A DNA stretch of 64,000 nt from Brassica napus (Eukaryota > Streptophyta > Magnoliopsida > Brassicales > Brassicaceae): assembly GCF_020379485.1 (NCBI RefSeq), contig NC_063446.1, positions 11,889,597 to 11,953,596 on the forward strand. Direction: 5' to 3'. The translations under genes and the position numbers were made by a program. How positions within the stretch are numbered: position 1 is the stretch's first letter; the number at the start of each line of letters is the position of its first letter. Below, piece by piece: positions 22,157 through 33,935 of the stretch. The notes under the pieces were generated by a model. The model was not told the DNA's origin and ran no database searches. It worked only from the letters and a program-made list of their open reading frames with translations.

Positions 22157-24321
22157 TCATCTAGTAACTCATTTTTGAAATCCGGTTCATCTAGTGAAAG
22201 GTCAGCAAACTCCAAGAATCCTACATTTTCCGTAGAATCAAATCCATCTCTACCAACGTCCCACATCTTGGTCTTTTCAGCTTCATATTGATGAGAATTC
22301 CTTGATAGATGTCTTAGGTTGTTGTGGATGAAAACCAACTGTTGAGCACGACTAGAATTTAACATGTTCTTTCTTAGTGAATGAATGAATGAGTAAGTAC
22401 TCCAATTACACTCAGCACATGAAGATGAACTAGGCTGTCCAAGTAACTTAAAAGCTAAAGTTTAGAGTAGAGGAGTTTGAACACCAAAGTTATCCCACCA
22501 ACTTTTTGGATCCATAGTAGACATCATTGAAATTCATGTTAAATCTTCAAAAGGACCACTCTTCATCGAGAACAAAGCATACTCCTCCATAACTTTCATG
22601 TGATCCTCATTGCTTGGAAACAATCTTCGAAAGCACTTTATCCTTTCATGAAAATTTTCTGAATCTCTATGTGGACCTTTTCTTGCCAAATCTTCATTCA
22701 GCCAATCATCACTATAAAATCTACAAAATACAGAACATGTATATAAACTACATGTGACAGGAAAAATGAAATGATAAATCATATATTAAAATTTTAAAAT
22801 CATACTTTGGATTTAAAGAATGAGCTAGACAATGTAGGGGAGTGTTATTTTTTATCCAGCGAGCCACCAAAATTTCATAAACAACATCGTAGAAGGGACT
22901 GAATTCAGACATTGAACGCTTTTCTCTCTCTTGTAAATCTCAGCTTTCACCTTTTCGATCATAGGATCCCACATCTCTTATACCAAGTGAAGACTTGGCT
23001 TGTCGGTGTCGCAAAATCTAAGCATCTCATATATAGATCTTGTGAAATCTATAATATAAGATACCTTTTCCCACCAGCCATCATCCACAATCTTCTCTTT
23101 AACAAAGCTTGCTTTCCCAATGTCATCATCTCTGTAAGTAGACCATTCTTCACTTATAACCATGACTTGAAGACCCCTTTTGATAAGCTTCAATCTCTTA
23201 AGCATCACAATGATTGAGGCAAACCGTGTATCAGCAACCTTAAGTGATCTCAGCGGACAGAACTCACCAAAAATTGCTAGTCTCATGTTGTGGTTCATGA
23301 TGAAGTTTTTTATTGCAAGGGCATCTCCATGAATTTCAGTATACTCTTCATATGTTTCTTGATTTGCTTCCACATTCCTTGCTGCACAAATATTTTTCAA
23401 AGCGAGATTGAGAGTATGAACAATACATGGTGTCCAATAGATGTGAGGAAACCTCCCCTCGATAAGGTCTCCAGCCGCCTTACAATTTGGTGCATTATCA
23501 GTGATGACTTGTACAACGTTTTGATCACCCACTTGATGAATAACTTCTTCTAACAATTTAGCAATGAAGAATTTATCTTTTACCTCACCGAAACAGTTCT
23601 CAGCCTTGAGAAACATATGACCACTTCCAGAAGTAGCTAGGAAATTAATCAGAGGTTTTCTTACAGGATCGCTCCAACCATCACTCACAATCGTCACCCC
23701 TCTTTCCTTCCATGTCGATTTCAGTGGCACTAACAACTTCTCAACATTGTTCTTCTCTTGCTGCAATAAAGTTGTTCGGAGTTTATTATAACTTGGAGGT
23801 ACATACCCATCAAGTTTGCTGGCAGCAGCAAACTGATAAGACCGATGATAGCTAGGATTTCTTGCAAGATTGAATGGCACACCTCCTGTGAAAGCATCCT
23901 TGCAATTTCTTGACCCAGCTGATCTCTAGCTTGAATACCAAATGATGCAACGATTGGTGAAATACAAGATTTCCTCTTCTTAGAAAGAGATTCACACGGT
24001 AAATGAACTGCTCTACGTTCAGACTCAGATTTCTTTCTCAAATTCATTTTCCAACTTCTGCATTGCAATCTTGTCAGCCATTGTTGATCTTCTACAGAGA
24101 GAAATCCCCTGCCCTTTCAGTGCAAGTAAATGCGCTTTGACTCTAGAATATGATCCTTGCCGAATCTCATTAACAAAACTGCACTTAAATCTCCATGTTC
24201 CTCCTGTTGCTCCTAGCTTCTCTAGTTTAGTTACATAATTCCATAGTGGAAGCTCTTCTTTTTCACTTGATGAATTGGTAGATCCATTACCAATGTTGAC
24301 ATTTTCAGTTTGAGAGTTCAT
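22153..24321 (-). pseudogene. hAT transposase (BED, DUF659, dimerisation region)
   Basis: The frame starts with a BED-type zinc-finger region (PLWNYVTKLEK, then WRFKCSFVNE and QGSYSRVKAHLLALKG), but the second cysteine of the usual CxxC appears replaced by valine. A DUF659 part follows at 23880-22978 (SDGWSDPVRKPLINFLA, ITDNAPNCKAAG, YWTPCIVHTLNLALKN), then C-terminal pieces near 22782-22534 and 22365-22153. Frame changes near 24050 and 23880 and stops between the C-terminal pieces inactivate it. The original protein would have been about 700 residues. It lies inside the SIG6 intron, on the same strand as SIG6. Confidence 0.88.
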
Positions 24322-26809
24322 CTTCTTAATCTATCTAAAATCACAGGTAGAAAACATATGATACAACAAGTAAATCAGAAACACAAGAAGTCACATATGC
24401 TCATATACAGAAAACACAGAAAAAAAAAATCAGAAAGTTGTATAAATGAAATATAATTCAAACCGTTTGAACCAAAATAAATAACAAAACACTAAAATCA
24501 GAAAGAGACAAGAACTTCTTACGTGTTGTTTCTTGTTGCTGACAAAGAGAGATATGGTTGACACTTCAGAAATCTATAATATAAGTTACGTTGTCACTAG
24601 AGAGAAATATGGTTGAGAGTCGAAGAGAAAGACATGGAGATGGGAGTGGAAGAGACTAATGTGGAAATGGAAAAGACTAAGAGACTATTATTGAAACAAC
24701 ATCTTTTATTACATCTTTTAATACTTTCAGAATTAATAGAAACAATTTAAAACAAATATGGAATGGTTTAACGTTTACACTTCGTCACGCCAAAAATCAA
24801 ATAGATACGTCTCTTTTGTCTTGAAACGTTCCCGAGACGTCTCCGGTCTCAGACCAAACCCGTCCCCGGTTAGTCATGCCGTCCCGGGTTCACGGCACAT
24901 GTGTTGGGGACGTTTCCCAGCCGTACCTTTCCCCCCGGAGAACCCGGTACGCGAGACGGCACCCAAGTGGGTACCCGTGCAATCTAGTATATAAATCAAT
25001 AATTAGTTAACGCCTAGGTTCTACCTAGAGCTTCTAGTTATAGCCTAGCAATTCCTTAACATTGGAAAGATGTTAACATTTCCCTAGCAAGAGTGTACTT
25101 ACCGGCAAACGGATTGTCCTGGAGTTTTGAAAAATAGACTTTCTTATGGATTGTCGAATCCACCACTACCAGTAGGCGTAAGTAGCGAATCTGCATCCGG
25201 ATTGTGGTTTGAACTTCTCTACACTCTTCATTAGCCCCATGCTTCCTTCCTAAAGAAGCATCATCAGATATGGCTCACAAGTTAGATCACTCTATTTAGA
25301 GGACAAGACCAATGTGTTTTGTTTGAAGCTAACCAGCAATAAGTCCTGAAAGTTGAGTCCACGGTTCTGATACTGTTTAGCTATATGGACTACCAGACGT
25401 AAGTTTGCTGTGATCAGCCTTTCCCGGCTGCTTCTGCCACGGTGGATTTCAGATTTCAAGGGAGGACCACTTAGTCCCATAGCTTCAGCCCATTCTCCTA
25501 ACGGTGGTTCACAGCCGTTTTGAGATTCTAGTTTAGCTTTTACCTTCTCCAGCTTTATCAAATGCTGATTATATCAGAAGATTGCATCAGGGAAAAGCTT
25601 CCAAGGACACAGGGAATAGGTGAAGCATGAAACCTGTATATGTGTTATCAGTTCAGTTTCCTCATTAGCAGTTAGAAGTTGTTTTGTCGCAGGTCCCCAC
25701 AAGAAGAGCTGGAGCGCATCATCAGTATCAAACCCTTGTTTCATCTTCTTCTTGGCATTAGTTTTCTGAGGAACATAAACCTCACTGTCCAAGCTGTTTG
25801 GTTTTGGAGTGCTTCTGTTCTTTGCTCGTCTCTCCAGTAGGCTCTTGGATTCCCTCTTCTGGTAAGGACATGGAAGAGCTATAACCAACATCCATAAAAC
25901 AGAAATGTTTATAGCAAAACTGAAGATGAGATAGACAAACAAGGCTTAAAGAAGCAACCTAGATGGAAGTGCTTCAGAGTCTTGAGCTAACAATGCAGTA
26001 GCTTGCTTTGAAGCTGATAAAGCCTTGTGAGCTAGTGCAACCACATGCATCACAAGGCGGCTCCGCGTCTTCTAAGGGAGATATAACTGTTGGCAACTGC
26101 TTTTCAGCTGTTAAAGGAGATGTCAACCTGCAAAAATGAAAAAAGGTTACATCATTAAGAAACTCAAAAGGATGAGTGAGATTTTACTTTAGAGAGAAAG
26201 AGACATTACAAATTCCATAAACCAGCAGACTGAAGCAACTGCTGTTCAAATTTCTCATCTTCATCAAACTGCCTCCTCTCCAGAGTCAGCTGAAATTTCA
26301 AGGAACTAAATTAGGGTCGGTATCACTTATAATAGACTAGAAAGTTGAAAACTTTATGATTAAAGAGAATACGAGTGCTATTAAACGCACCTGAGACGTT
26401 TTGTCTTCTCTTAATGCAAGTGACAGAGGCGTAGACTCTTCTCGTGGCTCTTGTGAGAGAACAGACGCAGGGAAATGTCGAGATAGAGAAGCTAAATGAC
26501 GTGAGTTAATAATAACAGGAGTTGCTGTTTGTTCATGTACTGCAAAATTCTCATCAACAAAAAAAAAACACATCAGAAAGGGCTAACACAAAAGTTATTC
26601 TCGAAAAAAAAATCAAGAAACATTGTGAGGAGCCATGTCAAATCAATGGGAAGACTTAGCAATTGTAAAGAAGAAGAAGCAAAGGCACAAGTGTGTATAC
26701 CAGAGGAAGGAGAAGAGAAGCCGCTTTTGAGATGTGTCTTCGTCGTAAACGTAAGGAGATGAAGAAACCAAGTTACTCGTAGCTTCCATTGAATGGCTAA
26801 GGACAACGA

Positions 26810-27035
26810 ATCATAAACTCATGACGAGCAGATAGGCACTAAACATGCTCTAAGCTCTCTCGTGCTGCTGCCATGGAACTCCAGGGTCCAATTTTTTGTT
26901 CCCTTGTTCAAATTTTGCCTACTCATATTGGGCTTATAATTATGCCTAAACCCAAAGAAGGAAACCCACGGTAAGGCCCAAATTTCCCAAAATGTAATTA
27001 GTATTAAGATTTTTTTTTGTCAACAATTAATATTT
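26810..27035. other. Upstream flank of the SIG6 remnant
   Basis: This would hold the old SIG6 promoter (minus strand). I see no clear TATA element or other gene. The TCP11 and NAP12 genes that lie next to SIG6 in Arabidopsis are not seen here or before 28319. Confidence 0.4.
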
Positions 27036-27182
27036 GGGAGAATTGGTGAAATAACCAAAACAAAAGTAAAAATTAGATTTTTAGAGAGAGATAGGAAGAG
27101 AGAGAATGGTGGGTGGGTGGGTGGGGGGGGTTTGGTTATTTTCTTAATTTTTATTTTTTTTGTTGGTTATGGTGTAATTTCC
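27036..27182. repeat. Inverted repeat with G-rich loop
   Basis: The left arm (GGGAGAATTGGTGAAATAAC onwards, 27036-27080) is an imperfect inverted repeat of the right arm ending GTTGGTTATGGTGTAATTTC (27142-27182). The loop carries GGGTGGGTGGGTGGG followed by more G (about 27109-27130), a sequence able to form a G-quadruplex on the plus strand. A direct partial copy of the left arm follows at 27188-27221. It looks like a small foldback or MITE-type element. Confidence 0.7.
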
Positions 27183-27315
27183 TTTCAGGGAGAATTGGTG
27201 AAATAACCAAAACAAAAAAATATCATTAAACAAAATTTCCAAAAATTGTACACACAAAACATACAAAATTATCATTAATTAAATGATTTATTCTTTTTGA
27301 GTTGTTAGTATAAAG

Positions 27316-28188
27316 CAGTGTTTTGAAATCCGACCCGGATCCGCGGTTGAACCGGTAAACCCGGTGACCCAGAAAAAAAAAACGGTTTGGGTTTTGTGAA
27401 AAATCCAATATTTAGAAACCCACAAAAACCCGTAAAAACCAAGTAAAACCCGGAACCTGATACCGGTTGAACCAATAAATAACTTTAACTTCATTTTTTA
27501 GTTTTTAATTATGTTTTTAGATTATGTTTTATATTATAAATTTCCAATTAAGAAATTAGGTGATGATTAAAAAAAAAATTAGGTTTTCCCTTTTCAATTT
27601 TATATTTGTAATTTTTAGATTTTGATGAAAATTTCACTATGCCACCTGAAGAAAATGAAATGAACGATGGTAGAGAGAACCAAAATTAGTTGATGTGATT
27701 TGGTGTTAGTTTATTTTCGTTATTGACAATTTATTACAATGATCTTTTACTTTTGGTTTATTTTGTATTTGAAGTTTAATTTATTATTCACATTACACAT
27801 TTAAATATTTATAAATTTTATGTCTTGATTTTTTTAGATGTCATACATCTTACCTTGTTAGAGAAATTTTAAATAGTTTAAACTATTTTTTTTGATATTT
27901 TGTATGTCAAATGAAAATAAAAATATAAAAACTAAAGTTAATTATTTTCTAAATGTTTTTAAACATAAAATATATATACATATCCAAACTATTATTTTAC
28001 TTTCTTAAAAAACATTTACAAAATATTAAACTTTAGTTTCTATATTTTTATTTACATAGCTGATATATTATTATATAATAAAATTAATTTATTTATTAAC
28101 CCGCGGCGGTTCACCTGCCGGTTGACCCAGTGATCCAGCAACCCAGAAAGTCGTCCGGTTCAGTGTCCGGGTCGATTTAAAAACATTG
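27316..28188. mobile_element. Non-autonomous hAT element 3
   Basis: The ends CAGTGTTTTGAAATCCGA and, from the right, CAATGTTTTTAAATCGAC form terminal inverted repeats. They are flanked by 8-bp duplications GTATAAAG (27308-27315) and GTACAAAG (28189-28196), one mismatch. Both ends share GACCCGG and AACCGG words. The 873-bp interior is AT-rich without a transposase. This is a different hAT family from the TAGGNCTGGG elements. It ends about 130 bp upstream of the translin start codon and so could influence that promoter. Confidence 0.85.
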
Positions 28189-28318
28189 GTACAAAGTAAG
28201 ACTTGAAATGTAAACATGTATATTATTTCGATTTGGATTGGTTTAGTAGTTCCGGTTTATTTTCATTACGGTTCATAAAGAAGAGAAAAAAAGGAAGCGG
28301 CGCAAGTTAACATAAGAA

Positions 28319-30081
28319 ATGATGAACTCAGCGTACCGAAGCGTTCACTTGACAGCGTCTCGTCTGATAAACCCTAACCCCATCTCCTCTTCCCTTCTCC
28401 ATCTTCTCCCTCTCTACTCCAGCACCCACGCTGCTCCTCCTCGCTCCTCTCCTCTCCGCCGTCGATTCTTAGCAACTCCTTCCTCTTCCTCTTTCTACAT
28501 TCCTATGGCGGCAGGAGATGACCAGGTCCCTCCACCGGAGTCTCATTTGCTCGAGAAGCAGTTCGAGAGCTTCCGCGTTCAGCTCGAAGAGTCTGCAGCT
28601 TTGAGAGAGCAGATTCGCGCTGTGGTTATGGAGATTGAGTCCGCCACGAGGCTCATTCAAGCTAACCTCCTTCTCGTTCACCAGTCTCGACCCATTCCAG
28701 GTAAATGATCTAATCTCTACTGCTCAGGGTACTTGTTCTCGAGGAAAGAATGAATCTTGGAGTCACTTGGTGTTCTGGGCTTGTCTCCGGACACGAGCTG
28801 TGTACTTGTTCTTGAGGAAAGATTGGATCTTTGAATCACGCATTGACATTTTGTGCTTAAAGGTTTTCACTTTGAAGCTGTATGGTTGTTACTTGTTACT
28901 AATAACGTTGCTGTTTCTGTTGATGGAGCAGAGATTATCGAGAAAGCTAAAGAAAAGATCGATGATTTGAAGAAGTTTTACGGTCGGCTTGCTGAGATCC
29001 TTCAGAAGTGTCCTGGACAGTACTATAGGTAGATCTAGTAGCTTCTACATGTGGTAGAGTTTTGTTTCTTGAAATGGTTTAGTTAGTGATGAAGGTTTTT
29101 GTGATTTTATTAGGTACCATGGGGACTGGAGGAGTGAGACGCAGGCAGTGGTCTCCCAGCTTGCTTTTATGCACTGGCTAGAAACTGGAACTCTTCTTGT
29201 GCATGCCGAAGCTGAAGCAAAACTTGGGTGTATGTCTCTTGATCTCAGATTTACTCTTTCCATGCTGTCACGACAACCTTAAGATATGATTTTTCACAAC
29301 TATTGAGTTATTGATCCTTACAATGGATGATGATGATGCCTAGGTTTGTTTTCATTATGTGGGTTTACTGCAAATCTGGAGTAGAAATCTTTTCTAATTA
29401 CGTTCCTTTCTTGATGAAAATAAGCAAAACAAATGTTGGTCAAATCATCTGTCTCATTTAATTCCACTTCATTATATATCTATATATTTCAGTGAACAGT
29501 TTGGAGTTTGGACTGGAGACAGAAGATTATCTGACTGGTATGTTTCTTATAAAGAACTTGTAAATGGGTCTAGCTGGGAGTCCAATATATATTCTGATCT
29601 TCAAGCTTTTCTTTGTAAAAATTTGCAGGAATTTGCTTCATGTCAAACGATTTGGTATGATCATTAACCATCATCTCAGTTGGTTTAGGAAAACCTTTCA
29701 AAAAGTGAAAATCTTAAAATATGCAAATGATGTTGGAGCAGCCTAGGTACGTGGTGAATAGAGTAACAGCAGGAGACTATGACTGCCCGAGAAAGGTGAT
29801 GAACTTCTTAACGGATCTTCATGCAGCCTTCCGCATGCTCAACCTCAGGAACGATTTTCTTCGCAAGAAATTCGACAGTAAGTCTACCTCTTTCCAAATT
29901 GTATGATATATATAGTAATACTTAGAGCTAAGTATGAGATGGTGGTGAACATAATGTTTTTTTGACAGGTATGAAATATGACCTAAGGAGAGTGGAAGAA
30001 GTATACTATGATGTTAAGATCCGAGGGTTGATTTCTGGTGGAGATCCTCCTCCTCCTAACGTCCAAGCCCAATCCTCCTAA
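28319..30081 (+). CDS. Translin-family RNA/DNA-binding protein
   Basis: Seven exons join in frame to a 304-residue protein: 28319-28700, 28932-29028, 29114-29229, 29493-29537, 29629-29654, 29742-29877 and 29969-30081. The translin domain is complete (FESFRVQLEESAALREQIR; YHGDWRSETQAVVSQLAF; RVTAGDYDCPRKVMNFLTDL; LNLRNDFLRKKFDSMKYDLR). Translin forms octamers that bind single-stranded nucleic acid and, with TRAX, make the C3PO endoribonuclease. The first 62 residues are Ser/Pro/Arg-rich with few acids and precede a second Met (MAAGDD). They resemble an organellar transit peptide, so mitochondrial or plastid targeting is likely, with a possible cytosolic form from the inner start. It matches At2g37020 by position. 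Confidence 0.95.
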
Positions 30082-31124
30082 GTCTTCACTCTTTTACTCT
30101 CGTTGCGACTTTCTTTAGATCTTGATGTAACGGCAAGGAGTTTATTTCTGTAAAACCAAAACGGCATAGATTGTGTGTCTGGAAAACCAAAACGGCAACG
30201 AATAGACAGATCCTTTTAGTTTCCTGAAAACGACAAGTGTTTTACCGTACACTAAGTGAACAGTGGGCCTTGTAGCCCATGTTTATCTTTATAATCATCA
30301 TTTAACGGCGTTAAAAGGAATCCGCAAACTTTTCCGTTAACCGAGTCAGAGTGAGAGGATAAACGTTCATGAAGAACACCTGTCGTCGTTGCGGACTTGA
30401 AACGCACGTTATATTATGACTTACGCCACTTTTGGATTTCAAACTCATTAAATAGAGCTCTTGGAATCCGCACAACACTCGTCCAGCACAAGAGTCGCAG
30501 TTCATCATCTCCGTCAGTGTTCCTCTCTCTGTCTCTCTCAAGATTCTATGTTGAATGATCTCCTCTACAGTTATACTTAACTAGTATGTATCTTAGATTC
30601 TCTTACTGATAGATCGCAAATGTATGTTTATCTGATTAGGAGTTGAGTTTAAGGATGTTTATTAAAGCTGAGATTTTTTACCAGTTAAATATTTGTTTTT
30701 TTCTTTCTAGTATTGTGTATGTGTATGTGTCTGTGGCCCACTTTCTAGGTAATTATCTTTTTGTTCTTTCTCTTTTCCATTGCATTCGATTTGTTGATGA
30801 CTGTAATAAACAATTTGTAGCTGCTCTCAAAGTTTCGATTTTTGTGTTTATCGTAAAAGATAATCCGACAGATATCTTGTCTATTAAAATGTCTGTTCTT
30901 ATTTTTATTTTTCAATCTGGAGGCAAAAAGTCATGTTTTTTTTTTTATATATTTTTGAGAGAACATGAGTCTTGTTGTGTATTTGTTTACTAGTATTTTA
31001 GTATTATATGGATTAGGAAAATTTCAAGCTAGGTTGGTGTATAGGGAACCTACATTGTAGCGTTCTTTTCGATTACTTGTGACCTGTATGTACTTTGTGA
31101 ATATTTGTAGTGTAAGAAACAAAC
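30082..31124 (+). other. Translin 3' flank and TRFL8 5' region
   Basis: About 1 kb between two genes on the same strand. A probable TRFL8 leader exon lies around 30480-30560. An intron appears to end at the acceptor ATTTGTAG (31110), 15 bases before the TRFL8 ATG, so the long gap is mostly a 5'-UTR intron. Short open frames here are not supported. Confidence 0.55.
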
Positions 31125-33132
31125 ATGGACTGGACTGGAATAGTGCCTCCTTTTGGGATGGACCCGAGACCTTATTCTCCTGAAACTTTTGCTGGATTCA
31201 AGTGTCACAGTGTGAGAACATGTTCTTTCTTCTTCTTCTTCTTCTTCTTCACTTGTGCATTTGAATGAATGTATCTTTATGACTTCTAATCCATCTTTAT
31301 TTTTTCTTATTTTACATACATCGCTTATCTTGCTAGGTTGTTGATGAGAATGTTTGCCATTCAATGAAGGACATGAAGAGCTTCTTTATGGAACCTAAGC
31401 ATGACAATTTCGCCGTGGATAGTTTCTTAGGCCTTGGTATGGAGAATATGGGCTTAATAAGCTCCAAGATGGAAGAGTTTTCACTTGGACTTGACTTTAG
31501 CTTTCTCCCAGATGAGTATGGTAATTCTGTTAATGCTTGAATGCTTTGTAACATTGTGAGTGAGTGTATAGTATGATTGGTTCATGACGGAGCTGTCTTT
31601 CATTTTATCTTTAAGGTGGTCTAGATCCTTGGAGCAAGCAAGATAGAGAAGCAGGTTTAAAGCCAGAAGTATGTGTTCTCCTCTCCATTACATGCTTTCT
31701 TTCTTGGCCATTCATGAAAATTAACGAACATCCTTATATTGCTATATAACTCATCTCGTAGATTCTTGATGGGTTTCTGGATGAAGTTGAGGACGTGGAA
31801 CATATCTACGCATCTCACCATCCTCCTTCAACTGCCAACCATTTCCTTCCAGGTAAAATCTTATGTGATTTTAATCATCTCAATGCTTCTCTGAGCAATA
31901 CGGACGTGGTTTACACACTTTTACAATCTATTCGATAACTTTACTTGCAGAAACACAAGTCAAGAAGGAAGTATCTGAATTAGATGGTGAACCTTATGGT
32001 CTTATGACCTTCAGCACAGAATCTCATTCTCCTAGTGGAAGCATCGGACTCTCCGAGTGGTCAAAAGAAACAGCTGTTCCACATGCTGAATCCAGTGGAA
32101 ATGTTAAAGATGGTTTTGCTACAACAAACTCAAACGAGATGCACTGGTCTTCTTATGAGTCAGAAGATGACAGGAAACCACTATCCACTTTACTACTAGG
32201 CTCTTGGGTTGGACGAGGCAGGAGTCGAAACAAGAACTTGCTCAACACCCGTTGTACTAGGTAAAATCTTGTCTTGTTCCATTCTTATAATCCCACATAA
32301 ATCAGATTTACTAATGAAGCTTGTCTTGTTCCATTTTGCAATGTTGCAGTTTAGAGTCTTTCGGTGAAACAAAGTCTTGTTTGTCTTATGACTTCAGGCC
32401 TCGGAAAGAACCTCTGGTTTGCATTACTCTCTAAGACTATCCGAGTGTTTTCACATTATTTTGTTAATCTAATTTTAAGAACCTGATATTATTGAAGGAG
32501 AGTACATTGTCATCTGATGATCCAGTAACTTCATCTGAGAGCGAAGATGACATATCTGTAACAACAATCAAATCCAAAAGCAGAAGTGACAGGAGAAAGC
32601 ATCAGAAGATGTGGACTATTGATGAAGTGGTGAAGCTGCTTGATGGCATCTCTCACTTTGGTCTTGGCAAATGGACTGATATAAAGAACCTCTTCTTTCA
32701 CTCCGCATCGCACCGCACGCCTGTTGATATCAGAGTATCTTTTTTCACCATCCACCTCATCAAAATCAATCTCTTCCTTTTTTTTTAGTAGTGATTAGTG
32801 TCTCAGCTTTCTTCTCCTCAAACTTATTATGCAGGATAAATGGCGTAATTTACTGAATTACAGTAACAAGCATAATGGTGATGAAGAGGTTTGTCTTTTC
32901 TTTTCTTTCCTTTTGTTCAAGTTTTGAGAAATTCTCTGTTTAATACAGTTTTGTGAATTCTCAGGGTGCAGAAAAACGACGGTGGTCAGCGGGTCGCACT
33001 ATCCCTAAGGATATACTACATCGTGTAAGAGAACTTGCTTCACTCCACTCCAAGTCATTGTGTGACTTTCGTGGCTCCTCAAGAAACTCAAGTATGTCAA
33101 GGAAGAAGAAGAAGAATAAGAAGAGGAGTTGA
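31125..33132 (+). CDS. TRFL8: TRF-like Myb protein TRFL8
   Basis: Nine exons close in frame to 416 residues: 31125-31211, 31337-31520, 31616-31668, 31762-31852, 31951-32260, 32350-32416, 32498-32734, 32835-32888 and 32965-33132. The N-terminal two thirds are acidic and Ser-rich without a known domain. A single C-terminal Myb/telobox domain spans about residues 300-361 (MWTIDEVVKLLDGISHFGLG, KWTDIKNLFF, DKWRNLLNYS). The protein ends in a basic cluster (SRKKKKNKKRS) that would serve as a nuclear signal. TRF-like proteins of this class carry the plant telomere-repeat-binding Myb fold, though the short TRFL subgroup may not bind telomeric DNA strongly. Adjacent position to translin matches At2g37025. 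Confidence 0.93.
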
Positions 33133-33654
33133 TAAGTGTTGATGGAGAAACTCTAGTAGATTAAAATCGATACTGAGTCATTTGAACTGTCCTGGAAAGT
33201 TTATGTTGTCTTTAGGATATCAGTTTTATTTGCATCTTCTATGTGGATATATGAAAACGAGAATGAGTACTCCAATTTAGTAAAGCTTTCTTTCTGTATG
33301 GGAACTCTGGGAAACACGTTCTTATTGATGGAAAACACCAATTAGTCAATTACAGGATAAAATACGAGCTGATAGAGTGAATCTCAGATCAGGTTCTCAT
33401 AGCAATCTTAATCTTCACATCATGATTTATCATGTCAATCATGACCGAAGGAAGATTCATGGCATCTCACACTTTCTACCACATCAGCAGAAAATACAAA
33501 GGACGATCTTATTTAAAAACGAAACATTTCGAGAGCAAAACAAAGTACGATCTTAGTCAATGCAAACGTTGACTTCTTCTAATTTTCTTTTTTGAACTAA
33601 TAGGAGCTTTGGATCTTCTTCCTTTTTTTGTAACTGAGGCTAGGAGCTTGGATA
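33133..33654. other. TRFL8 3' flank
   Basis: It contains the 3'-UTR and downstream DNA of TRFL8. No other gene or repeat is recognised. Confidence 0.5.
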
Positions 33655-33935
33655 GTAAAGCACCATTAAACTTAGTACCCCAAATGCATGTTTAATTTTT
33701 TTTTTTTAAGTTTTTTTTGTCTGATTAAAAACAAAAAAAATTAAAAACGAACCAATCGCGGGCCGCCACGTGTTAGTGAGGCCCGCAAAACAGTGTAAGC
33801 ACTGAAAAAACACGGCGCTTAAATAGAACTCAGAGGGGACAGTGTTTAGTTTTTATGTGAGACCCACTTACTATTATAATAATTTTTTTTAAACTCTCCT
33901 CACCTAAGCGTTTCCGTTGATGCTGCTCTTAGTGA
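33655..33935. repeat. MITE-like repeat, copy B
   Basis: This is the inverted relative of the segment at 466-700, sharing ACCAATCGCGG, CACGTG and GTCTGATTAAAAA words. The left end TAAAGCACCATTAAA and right end TAAGAGCAGCATCAACG (reverse complement) form imperfect terminal repeats of the TAAGAGCANCATTA type. Probably a Tourist-like MITE. The flanking TAA and TTA are not a matching duplication, so the ends are approximate. Confidence 0.6.

Larger units (their letters stand above)
21812..24987 (-). mobile_element. hAT transposon inside SIG6 intron
   Basis: An 8-bp TATATAAA flanks the segment at 21804-21811 and 24988-24995, as expected for hAT target duplication, although the left copy adjoins a TA run and could match by chance. 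The interior carries a decayed hAT transposase (22153-24321, minus) and a 44-bp tandem repeat. GC-rich words built on GGGACGGG or CGTCCCCGG occur near both ends. The terminal repeats are poor, so exact ends are tentative; the family assignment rests on the transposase. Confidence 0.6.
20880..26789 (-). pseudogene. SIG6: Plastid RNA polymerase sigma factor SIG6, pseudogene
   Basis: All parts of a SIG6-type sigma-70 factor are present in order. The ATG is at 26789 (MEATSNLVSSSP). Exon remnants lie near 26789-26693, 26539-26391, 26289-26210, 26127-25958, 25890-25636, 25560-25325, 25240-25103, 21444-21246 and 21173-20880. Region 2 (LITANLRLVVHIAKQYQNRG; GCRFATYAYW) and region 4 (LSEIGEIYGLSKERVRQLES) are clear. 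Damage includes frameshifts in exons 1, 4 and 5, TAG in the YW-WIRQ motif, TAA in the GKVS-ARK motif, and a one-base deletion after ASHVGV. A 3.66-kb intron (25102-21445) holds nested hAT DNA. SIG6 would direct plastid-encoded polymerase to early chloroplast promoters. A functional paralogue presumably exists elsewhere. Confidence 0.92.

Noticed and set aside
22912..23553. Plus-strand open frames across the hAT transposase
   Set aside because: Shadows of the minus-strand transposase, which has clear DUF659 motifs.
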